From a candidate division WWE3 bacterium RIFCSPHIGHO2_01_FULL_40_23 (GTDB lineage Bacteria; Patescibacteria; WWE3; UBA101185; 2-01-FULL-41-18): a stretch of DNA of 24,282 nt. Position 1 is the first letter of the stretch. Each line of letters starts with the position of its first letter. The notes under the pieces were generated by a model that saw only the letters and a list, made by a program, of their open reading frames with translations, was not told the DNA's origin and made no database searches. Shown here in pieces: positions 12,252 through 18,694 of the stretch. The DNA lies in assembly GCA_001772615.1 (NCBI GenBank), contig MEUZ01000002.1, positions 1 to 24,282 of the forward strand, read 5' to 3'. Position numbers and translations under genes: made by a program.

Positions 12252-14183
12252 ATGCCCACTTTACATAACATCCTTAAAGCAAACAAAGAAAAGGGTGCAG
12301 TGCACATTTTTCTGTTCGTCTGCGGTGTTATCCTTGTGGCTGCTATATTAGCAGTGATCGTGGCGGCCATCTTTATCTTTAAAAAAATTCCTTTTGAATC
12401 ATTACTCAAACCAAAGGATGAAGTGGGAAAGAAAGGATTAAACGAGGTTTCGGACACAAACCGTGTTAGAGGCACCGCGGGTGAAGAATCTCCTTATGGG
12501 GAGATAAAGGAAGAGAAAATAGTATCGGCAGCGATCGGAAGCGAGGGCGGTGTTTTAAGGGCTGAACTTTCAAACAATATCAAAGTTTATCTTGTGGTTC
12601 CGCCTAACTACTCGGGTTTCGGGGGAGACGTTTATAAGCTCACCCCCTATTTTTCAATGCCAACAAGCGAGAATGCTCCGGCCCTTCCCACTGATTTTGG
12701 TTTCGGCGTTGACTTTGAAATTGAAAATTCACATTTTGATAATATTGAACCCTTATACCTTATATTTGATTTGGATGGCGGCAAAACTATCTCTGAAATA
12801 AGAAAAGATCCAAAACTTAATCAATTCTGCCTCCCAACCGTTACGGAGTTTGATCCGGCAGGGTGTGCATTCTTAAAAAATATTTCAACCAAAGACCACA
12901 CAAACACCAAATACGCAGTTGTCTCACCGATTAGAAACCCCGAATATGACAATCTAATGTTTATGAACACAACAGTTCCGATAGGCTATGACAACCTTCT
13001 TGTCGTTCAGATAACTAAACAGGCAACTTTTATTCCGGTTAAGCTGTCAAAAGACGTTTTAACTGATCTTATCCGTGCAAACAAACCCGGTTTCACCATG
13101 CCTCAAATTGAAGCTATAACTTTAGCTATACAAAATAACATTTTCCACAAGGATCCTACTATTTATGATCATATTAACAAAGTCTTTTACAGCGGGGGAG
13201 ATCCTTTTGAAAGCTTTAAAGCTTTGGATGTACTTCCGAAATACAAAGATTATCTAACCGAAGCTAGAAAGCGCGCGGGTGAAATTGCAACCAAAGACCT
13301 TCCTGTCGCAAATGTTGAGGGTTCAATAGACTCAAACCTTAACTCACAGGACACTCTTTTAGAAGAAACAAAAGGCTATCTTATAAAAAACCTTGAAGCC
13401 ACAAGCAAGACTTCTTCAAGCGATGGGTATACGGCTCTTTCATCCATCTTTCAGGTAAGGAGAATGGAAAGGGAGAATTTCGCGGGCGCTAAAGAACTTA
13501 GAATTAAAATGACTAAAAACATTTTTGCGGATATTGATTATTTTATTGACGCCGACTACGACCCAAGCGTCAACAATTTTCTTATGTTGCTCGCTTATGT
13601 TTGGGGCCGCCCCGAAGTTTTTCCTTCAGTAAAAATAGACGGTAAATCCGGTTTTAATTTCTTAACCAGAATTGCTTTAGCTGATGAACCGCCGCCCCCA
13701 CCGAATAGCGAAGAGGAAGCCAGAAAATTTGTTGAAAAGGCGCTAAAGCAAATAGAGAAGGCACTGCAAAATAAATGCTCATCAAGCTTTGACGATCTTA
13801 TTAAAGCCGCTATGCTTGCCGATGCGATAGGAAGATCAACTCTCAAAAATGCAGTTTTAGAGGTTATTATCCAAAAAATTCTTGACAGCTTGAGGTTTAA
13901 TTCAGGCCAGTCCGCCATAGGAGTTTTTAGGGAGTGGGAGGAAGCACAAAGGCTCGGGGTTGACGAGAGGTATAAATGTGTAAATGATCTGTACAGAGAT
14001 AAAAGTGTAAATTCTTCCACAAGGTTAAGCTGTGAAACTCTTATAAAAAAGAATTTGAAGAACTTTGCTTATAACGAGCTCAACTGTAAGGAGCTAACGG
14101 TTCCGGGCGGCACCCTTCCCAAAATTCCAAAAGACTGCGGAATTTCACCCGAAGAACTCCCACCCCTCTGCCCAAGTGAGTAA
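12252..14183 (+). CDS. Large membrane-anchored exported protein of unknown function
   Basis: I do not recognise this 643-residue protein. It has a short cytoplasmic start, one strong membrane segment (about residues 17-44, FLFVCGVILVAAILAVIVAA), and a long outer part. The central part (about 80-300) is rich in beta-forming and aromatic residues with repeated NLLV/YDNL patterns. A proline run (PPPPP, near residue 479) separates it from a helical C-terminal part (about 485-590) with KALKQIEKAL. The last 75 residues contain several cysteines, perhaps disulfide-bonded outside the cell. It is followed 19 bases later by another membrane-protein gene. A surface or envelope role is inference from topology. 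Confidence 0.7.
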   Translation: MPTLHNILKANKEKGAVHIFLFVCGVILVAAILAVIVAAIFIFKKIPFESLLKPKDEVGKKGLNEVSDTNRVRGTAGEESPYGEIKEEKIVSAAIGSEGGVLRAELSNNIKVYLVVPPNYSGFGGDVYKLTPYFSMPTSENAPALPTDFGFGVDFEIENSHFDNIEPLYLIFDLDGGKTISEIRKDPKLNQFCLPTVTEFDPAGCAFLKNISTKDHTNTKYAVVSPIRNPEYDNLMFMNTTVPIGYDNLLVVQITKQATFIPVKLSKDVLTDLIRANKPGFTMPQIEAITLAIQNNIFHKDPTIYDHINKVFYSGGDPFESFKALDVLPKYKDYLTEARKRAGEIATKDLPVANVEGSIDSNLNSQDTLLEETKGYLIKNLEATSKTSSSDGYTALSSIFQVRRMERENFAGAKELRIKMTKNIFADIDYFIDADYDPSVNNFLMLLAYVWGRPEVFPSVKIDGKSGFNFLTRIALADEPPPPPNSEEEARKFVEKALKQIEKALQNKCSSSFDDLIKAAMLADAIGRSTLKNAVLEVIIQKILDSLRFNSGQSAIGVFREWEEAQRLGVDERYKCVNDLYRDKSVNSSTRLSCETLIKKNLKNFAYNELNCKELTVPGGTLPKIPKDCGISPEELPPLCPSE

Positions 14184-14187
14184 ACTT

Positions 14188-14196
14188 TGGTAAAAT
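14188..14196 (+). promoter_or_regulatory. Extended -10 promoter before GTG 14203
   Basis: TGGTAAAAT (14188-14196) is an extended -10 box that ends six bases before the GTG start, again predicting a leaderless message. Confidence 0.5.
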
Positions 14197-14202
14197 CATC
14201 AC

Positions 14203-14793
14203 GTGAAGCCTCTAAAAGACGTAGTTACGACCTACTTTAATGAAGAGAATATTGTAACCGAAGAAACCGTTGCACTAAAAGATAAATGGTCCACAAATCT
14301 AGGAAGAATGCCTCTAAGCAAGTCCTCTTTTTTTTATTTTAAACCTATACCCTTCATAGAAACCGACAAAAAGATATTTTTTGACAGAAGAGTTACTTAC
14401 TTATTTCAGAGCTTTGTAAGTTTATTTATCGGGCCATTACTTCTTGTTTCATTTGTATTTATTGTAGAGGCATCAACCGAGGCTTACTTCCCAAATTACT
14501 ACTATCTTCTGGTAGTCGTGCTTACCTTACTAGTTGGAATAATAAATGTATATATAAACAACGTAAGTCTTCAGAATATTCTTACTTTTGATAAAACTTG
14601 GATAACGGAAAAAGCCATCGATGGAAACAAAACAATACTTAAAGGGTCTATTCCCCAAGGCAAACACAGTTATTCGCTAATATGCTTTATTACAAATAAT
14701 GCAGATAAGTTACCGCTCTTAGATAAGTTAACTTATAAAACCTGCATCAACTTATTTGAAGTTAAATTCGATCTGGAATTTGAGAAAAAGTAG
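14203..14793 (+). CDS. Membrane protein of unknown function (196 aa)
   Basis: I do not recognise this protein. It has a cytoplasmic N-terminal part of about 66 residues, two membrane segments (about 67-88 and 98-118) and a C-terminal soluble part with NILTFDKTWITEKAI. It ends in a short charged tail. The arrangement, with a membrane hairpin between soluble parts, is similar to that of the protein at 9699-10286, without clear sequence identity. It starts with GTG, 19 bases after the preceding gene, but carries its own extended -10 box. Its stop is seven bases before the duplicated tmRNA end. Confidence 0.6.
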   Translation: MKPLKDVVTTYFNEENIVTEETVALKDKWSTNLGRMPLSKSSFFYFKPIPFIETDKKIFFDRRVTYLFQSFVSLFIGPLLLVSFVFIVEASTEAYFPNYYYLLVVVLTLLVGIINVYINNVSLQNILTFDKTWITEKAIDGNKTILKGSIPQGKHSYSLICFITNNADKLPLLDKLTYKTCINLFEVKFDLEFEKK

Positions 14794-14800
14794 GACTTCT

Positions 14801-14821
14801 TGGTGGAGATGGGGGGAGTTG
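14801..14821 (-). repeat. Duplicate of the tmRNA 3' end (putative attachment site, distal copy)
   Basis: These 21 bases are identical to 15200-15220, the last 21 bases of the tmRNA gene including CCA, in the same orientation. Beyond the match the sequences diverge (GTCACG here, AACCCC in the tmRNA gene). Integrating elements that use the 3' end of ssrA leave exactly this kind of direct repeat. The copy lies just downstream of the GIY-YIG gene stop. Confidence 0.8.
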
Positions 14822-14831
14822 GTCACGCGTC

Positions 14832-15080
14832 CTAAGAAATGCACACCAAGTGTTTGTTTCTAAATGCAAAGCCTGAAGAGGATTTTAAATACCTCTCAAA
14901 CTTCAAAGCTAAAGATTTTATTTCAAATGCACTATAGAATACCAGTTTAACAGGTAAGAACCTAGCCGTAGAAGGAACTAACCCTTTACTGTGATATATA
15001 ATTCGATCTTTAAGATTACGTGTAGATCCCACGTAAAAAGTATTATTCGAGAGTTTTAAAATATAAGTATAAAACAACAA
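14832..15080 (-). CDS. GIY-YIG single-domain nuclease
   Basis: This 82-residue protein is a lone GIY-YIG domain: YTYIL (4-8) and YVGST (16-20) are the two signature strands, R26 is in NLKDR, H30 follows, and E62 in FERYLKSSSG is the metal-binding glutamate. Such small proteins cut DNA; the domain also occurs in homing endonucleases and in UvrC. No DNA-binding domain is fused. There is no ATG: an in-frame stop lies just upstream, so the start is TTG 15080 or 15077, with TATAAT (15086-15091) five to eight bases before. The gene lies alone between two exact copies of the tmRNA 3' end, which suggests a tiny mobile unit. Confidence 0.85.
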   Translation of the reverse strand: MLFYTYILKLSNNTFYVGSTRNLKDRIIYHSKGLVPSTARFLPVKLVFYSAFEIKSLALKFERYLKSSSGFAFRNKHLVCIS

Positions 15081-15085
15081 TGTGC

Positions 15086-15091
15086 ATTATA
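15086..15091 (-). promoter_or_regulatory. -10 box (TATAAT) of the GIY-YIG gene
   Basis: A perfect TATAAT on the minus strand ends five bases before TTG 15080, so a leaderless message would begin at the TTG codon. No -35 box is obvious. Confidence 0.5.
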
Positions 15092-15108
15092 CTATAAGTG
15101 TGAACTGT

Positions 15109-15199
15109 TCGTAGTCCCACTACGCTCCTTCGGAGCTACGCGGGACACACTTCGCACGGCCTGCCACGCGAAGCTCTGAACGAAGTGAAGAGCGAAGTG
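15109..15199. repeat. Palindromic repeat tract between the tmRNA and GIY-YIG genes
   Basis: This stretch holds nested inverted repeats: GTCCC (15113-15117) against GGGAC near 15144, with GCTCC-TTC-GGAGC as the inner hairpin, then ACACTTCGC (15145-15153) against GCGAAGTGT (15192-15200) around several copies of CGAAG. The right end abuts the CCA of the tmRNA gene. No gene is present. It could act as a terminator-like or repetitive extragenic palindrome. Confidence 0.65.
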
Positions 15200-15586
15200 T
15201 GGTGGAGATGGGGGGAGTTGAACCCCCGTCTTAAAAGATTACATCCAAAAGCAATACAAGCGTAGCCAAAGCTTTATCTTAAGGGAGGCCGCCTTGGCAA
15301 ACCTTAACTCCCTCAAAGGCAAAAGTTTGAAGATTAACTCTTCTTGGCCTTAAGCTTAGCCAAAACTTAAAACCTCATCCCGGTTTTATAAAGCTCTTTG
15401 CAGTTCCGCCGGGGCTGATCCGCAAGAACTCCGCCGTTAAAAACGGCAGCTGCGCCGGCTTAAACGTAAGCGTAAACCGGCTGATCAACATATTCGTTGA
15501 CAGTTATACTTTGCTAATTTTTACGAAGATTAGCGCTTCGGCCTGACTCCTAAATATAAACCTTCCAATCAAATCCCTTCATCCCC
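15200..15586 (-). ncRNA. ssrA: tmRNA (transfer-messenger RNA)
   Basis: On the minus strand the 5' end GGGGATG (15586-15580) pairs with CATCTCC near the 3' end, followed by A and an encoded CCA (15200-15202); the T-arm GGGTTCAACTCCC is clear. Inside, an open frame in the right place reads VNEYVDQPVYAYV and ends in TAA within a GC-rich hairpin (GCCGG...CCGGC), as expected for the tag reading frame; the first residue is uncertain. The 387-base length is normal. With SmpB it rescues stalled ribosomes and tags the peptide for proteolysis. It lies 43 bp downstream of smpB on the same strand and probably shares its transcript. Confidence 0.93.
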
Positions 15587-15592
15587 ATTTTA

Positions 15593-15616
15593 GATTCCCG
15601 CTTTCGCGGGAATGAC
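15593..15616. repeat. Palindromic element between smpB and ssrA
   Basis: GATTCCCG-CTTT-CGCGGGAATGAC forms a strong hairpin (ATTCCCGC with GCGGGAAT) filling most of the 43-base gap between smpB and the tmRNA gene. Its reverse complement matches 11372-11395. It could mark an RNA-processing or attenuation point between smpB and ssrA. Confidence 0.75.
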
Positions 15617-15629
15617 AACGTACCCATTT

Positions 15630-16082
15630 TCACGGGATCGCTTCGTTTGCAGCTCTTCTTAAATCCACTTCCTCCTGCTTTTCCTTTAAATCCGCCTTTT
15701 TCTCAAACTTCTTTTTCCCTCTCGCAAGAGCAATCTCAAGCTTTATAAGCCCATGATCCAAAATAAATTTTAAAGGAACTATGGAAAAACCCTTTTGTGA
15801 AGATTCCGCGGCAAGTCTTTTTATCTCGTAATCCTTTAAAAGAAGCCATCTTGCCCTCCTTGGATCTCCGTGAACGGCCTCTCCCCGCTTTGAGTAGCTT
15901 CCAATAAATAAATTAAAAATTTCAGGCTTTCCGTCAACCACCTTAACAAAACTGCCTTCAAAATCGGCTTTCCCCTCTTTGATCGCCTTCACCTCATACC
16001 CGAAAAGCGATATTCCGGCCGTGTGCTTTTCAAGCACCTCCATTTCATGGAAAGCCTTTCTGTTTTCGGCAAGAATCGTCAT
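15630..16082 (-). CDS. smpB: SmpB, tmRNA-binding protein
   Basis: This 150-residue protein has the full SmpB pattern: ILAENRKAFHE near the N-terminus, a GYEVKAIKEGKADF strand, DPRRARWLLLKDYEIKRL in the middle, FSIVPLK, and LIKLEIALARGKKKFEKK leading into the basic tail with DLKEK. SmpB binds the tRNA-like part of tmRNA and takes it to stalled ribosomes. I chose the ATG at 16082 rather than the frame opening at 16121, because a consensus promoter (TTGTTT 16116-16121, 17 bases, TATAAT 16093-16098) lies between them and MTILAENRK is the usual start. The tmRNA gene follows at 43 bp. Confidence 0.95.
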   Translation of the reverse strand: MTILAENRKAFHEMEVLEKHTAGISLFGYEVKAIKEGKADFEGSFVKVVDGKPEIFNLFIGSYSKRGEAVHGDPRRARWLLLKDYEIKRLAAESSQKGFSIVPLKFILDHGLIKLEIALARGKKKFEKKADLKEKQEEVDLRRAANEAIP

Positions 16083-16092
16083 TCCAGTGTGT

Positions 16093-16121
16093 ATTATAAC
16101 AAATATACGAGGCGGAAACAA
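16093..16121 (-). promoter_or_regulatory. Promoter of smpB(-ssrA)
   Basis: On the minus strand TTGTTT (16116-16121) and TATAAT (16093-16098) are spaced by 17 bases. Transcription would start near 16086, about four bases before ATG 16082. No -10 box at a suitable distance is seen before ssrA, so this promoter may serve both. Confidence 0.7.
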
Positions 16122-16122
16122 C

Positions 16123-17880
16123 CTAAAGCTCTATTTTATAAATTTTTGAGGAGGAAAGGACAAGAATTGTCTTCTCATCCACGGAAACGGAAAGGCTTTT
16201 TAAATCATCCCATGCCTGTGAGTCGCCGGAAAGCACGTACTGCGCCTTTAAAGACCCATCCTTTCCAAAGACAGCAACCCTCTTGCCGCCCCTGTCAAGA
16301 ACATACAAATTGGAAAGATCAGCTGTGGTATATACAGTAACAGGCTCCTTAAATCCCCCCTCCAGTCCCCTGACATTAAAGTTCTCTTTCTCTCCCGATG
16401 TGTATTTTAAAACGGACCCTCCCTTAGTTAAAACATAAATGCTTCCGTCAATTGCCATTGAAACGGTATCGGAAAGCGCCTGATCCTCTACCCACGAGGT
16501 GCCGTTTTTTAAGATTTTCCCGCCATGGACCACATACAAATTCCCAAGATATGACCCAAAAGCCTTTATCTCCCCAAACGAAGCGGGAAGACTCCCACCG
16601 GTTTTTGAAATCTTATTACTTCCGGAGTCATAAGCGTAAAAAGCATCAGCTCCCACAAAGGCAACCCCCGACTCCACCGAAGATAAATACTTAGGCGTTG
16701 CGGCCTGTGTGCTTTCAACAACTGAAACCTGTGGGGAGGACAAAAACGAAAGCCTGTAAAACTTGCTTTTATCTTTGTCAACTACAAAAGCGCTTCCGCT
16801 TCCGCTTACCGATATTTCAGAAGGATTTCCCTCTTTATCGTCAATTTTTAAATCATAAAAAACGCGGTCTTCAATCTTTCTGATCTTATCCACCTGCTCA
16901 AGCTTCACGTTAGCTTCTGAAATAAGCCCGTCAATCTCTTTTGAAGAAAACTTCTTTTGAGCTTCTTCCAATGCCTTTTTACCTTCCTTTAATATGTTTC
17001 TTGCCTTTTCGTCATCCGTTCCAAGAAGCTTATCGGCTTCTTCCAAGGCGTTTCTTCCGCTTTCCACAACCGATGCTATGCTTTCACTTTTCACCTGCGC
17101 CCTGTTTCTCCTGAAAGCGTAAGCCACGGATATAAAAAGCAAAACAGCAAGAACCACCGCAAACACTGCAAGGATTTTTCTTTTTGCTTCGGTTCCGTTG
17201 CCTCTTCTTACTTTGATTTTTTCATAAAGCGGGTCCCTTATATCTAAAGGTGACGCCGCGTCGGTTTTGACTGCGTAAAACTTAAGGAAAACAGCAGCGG
17301 CATCCGAGCCGGAAACCACCGAAGGACTTGCACCAATCAATGTCTCGGGCGAATACTTTTCGCAAAACCCCTTTGACCCAAGAATTACAATATCCCCATC
17401 TTTAACCACTCCCGAAGCGACCGAAAAATTCCCTTCACTTGAAGTATTTATCGGCTTGATTTTACCTTCCCTTACAAGATAAGAACATCCATCGCCGTAC
17501 TGCACAACGTATAAAACGCTTCCCCAAAGCACGGAAATAACCGTATTAAACTCAATCACGCCCACATTTATGACTTTGGGATCCGAAAGGAGCGTAAACA
17601 CACGATCTCTTATTGAGGTAACACATTTTTCAAGACATTGAAGAGGGGTCCCTTCGGGATTATTAAAATACTCATTTTGGAGTGTGTCCGTGATTACTTT
17701 AACAACAAGGTTCGGATCAAACGAAGTACTGCTTATTACCTCAACCGTGGAGTAAAGGAGACCTCTTCTTATACTCACCTCATCTTCGGGCTCAACAACA
17801 AGAGGCACTGAAAAAGAGTGGGAATCACCCGGTTTAACACCTCCAATTTTTTGAACTTTTACCGTAAATTTTCCCTGCAT
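16123..17880 (-). CDS. PP2C-like membrane protein with extracytoplasmic beta-propeller
   Basis: This 585-residue protein has an N-terminal domain (about 1-215) resembling PP2C phosphatases: a VLYVVQYGDGCSYLVREGK segment corresponds to the GDSRxYL strand pair and VKDGDIVILGSKGF to the GDxxLLxSDG strand. The metal-binding aspartates are missing (SKG for SDG, no DGxG near residue 45), so it is probably not an active phosphatase. Next come a basic stretch, one membrane segment (about 235-257), a helical coiled part (265-335) and a C-terminal beta-propeller-like domain of repeated short strands (350-585), presumably outside the cell. It starts at ATG 17880 directly after the previous stop, with GGAG seven bases upstream, and closes the operon from 18691. 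Confidence 0.72.
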   Translation of the reverse strand: MQGKFTVKVQKIGGVKPGDSHSFSVPLVVEPEDEVSIRRGLLYSTVEVISSTSFDPNLVVKVITDTLQNEYFNNPEGTPLQCLEKCVTSIRDRVFTLLSDPKVINVGVIEFNTVISVLWGSVLYVVQYGDGCSYLVREGKIKPINTSSEGNFSVASGVVKDGDIVILGSKGFCEKYSPETLIGASPSVVSGSDAAAVFLKFYAVKTDAASPLDIRDPLYEKIKVRRGNGTEAKRKILAVFAVVLAVLLFISVAYAFRRNRAQVKSESIASVVESGRNALEEADKLLGTDDEKARNILKEGKKALEEAQKKFSSKEIDGLISEANVKLEQVDKIRKIEDRVFYDLKIDDKEGNPSEISVSGSGSAFVVDKDKSKFYRLSFLSSPQVSVVESTQAATPKYLSSVESGVAFVGADAFYAYDSGSNKISKTGGSLPASFGEIKAFGSYLGNLYVVHGGKILKNGTSWVEDQALSDTVSMAIDGSIYVLTKGGSVLKYTSGEKENFNVRGLEGGFKEPVTVYTTADLSNLYVLDRGGKRVAVFGKDGSLKAQYVLSGDSQAWDDLKSLSVSVDEKTILVLSSSKIYKIEL

Positions 17881-18129
17881 TTATAGCTCCAATAACGAAA
17901 ATAATAAAAGCGCCAAAGCAAACATAGAATTTAATACCGCCCCCGCAAGTAGAAACGGCGAAACCTTTGTCTTTAAGGTTTTGCTCAAAAGATCAACCTG
18001 CCTGATCACAATCAAAGAAAACAAAAAATAAACAAGGCTCCCGAAAACAAGCACGGCTTTAATCAAAAAAAGATAATTAAGAAAAGAAAGATCAGGATTT
18101 AAAAATGGTGTTCTATTAAATGTCTCCAT
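17881..18129 (-). CDS. Small two-helix membrane protein (DUF5657-like)
   Basis: This 82-residue protein has two hydrophobic segments (about 20-43 and 59-80) joined by a cytoplasmic loop with VIRQVDLLSKTLKTK. Short proteins with this layout and the RQVxLLxxTL loop are common in Patescibacteria (DUF5657-type); the family name is offered as a resemblance. Its start overlaps the end of the PH-domain gene by 14 bases, and its stop touches the next start (TAAATG), so the three genes are tightly coupled. It may be a partner subunit of the propeller protein. Confidence 0.65.
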   Translation of the reverse strand: METFNRTPFLNPDLSFLNYLFLIKAVLVFGSLVYFLFSLIVIRQVDLLSKTLKTKVSPFLLAGAVLNSMFALALLLFSLLEL

Positions 18130-18691
18130 TGCTTGCTTTTGTGGCTAAATCGGACAACTCGTTTTGTACAAATGCGGGCCTTGGAACAAGATCAAATTCC
18201 AGATGCTCCTTTTCCCCCGCCGTCTGCATGGTAACGGTGCCGTAATCAAAAATCGTCTGGAAAATTCCCTGGACATTATATGTGACATCCTGAATGTTTG
18301 AAATAGGAGCATCCGAAACCTGCCTGCTTAAGAGAGAGAAAAAATCAACGTCAACCACGCGTTTATCGGTAACTATATAAACATTGAAGTACCAGTTCAG
18401 ATAAGCCTCAAAAGTATAAATAAAAACAAACAAATACCAGGAAAAATACAAAGCAATTATGTAAGGGAAAGGAAGAAATACCGGTAAAGTTGACGGGTAA
18501 AGACTTAAAAAGTATGTAAGGGCAAAAGGAAGAATGGCAAAGGCAAAAGAAGTTAAAACCCACCTGACATTTGTTATGATGTGCCTTCTTAAAAGAAGGA
18601 GGATTTTTTCATCGGCATCCTCACCATCAAATGAAATTCCCTTGGGATTTGAGATCAGGGCGGAAAAGCAGGTGCTTAAGGCCTCAAACAT
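18116..18691 (-). CDS. Membrane protein with bacterial PH domain (YdbS/bPH2-like)
   Basis: This 191-residue protein has a cytoplasmic N-terminal part (1-37) with KILLLLRRHIITN, two membrane segments (about 42-62 and 72-98) and a C-terminal bacterial PH domain (103-180) with YIVTDKRVVDVDFFSLLSRQ and ISNIQDVTYNVQGIFQTIFDYGTV. This is the YdbS-like pattern in which the PH domain follows a membrane hairpin. The function of the family is unclear; membrane stress or envelope roles are proposed. It is first in a minus-strand operon and has TATAAT (18698-18703) six bases before its ATG, which overlaps the end of the GT-C-like gene. Confidence 0.82.
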   Translation of the reverse strand: MFEALSTCFSALISNPKGISFDGEDADEKILLLLRRHIITNVRWVLTSFAFAILPFALTYFLSLYPSTLPVFLPFPYIIALYFSWYLFVFIYTFEAYLNWYFNVYIVTDKRVVDVDFFSLLSRQVSDAPISNIQDVTYNVQGIFQTIFDYGTVTMQTAGEKEHLEFDLVPRPAFVQNELSDLATKASNGDI

Positions 18692-18694
18692 AGC

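Noticed and set aside
15587..15592. TAAAAT immediately before the mature tmRNA 5' end as its promoter
   Set aside because: Transcription from it would start inside the mature RNA, so it cannot make the full 5' end; co-transcription with smpB is more likely.
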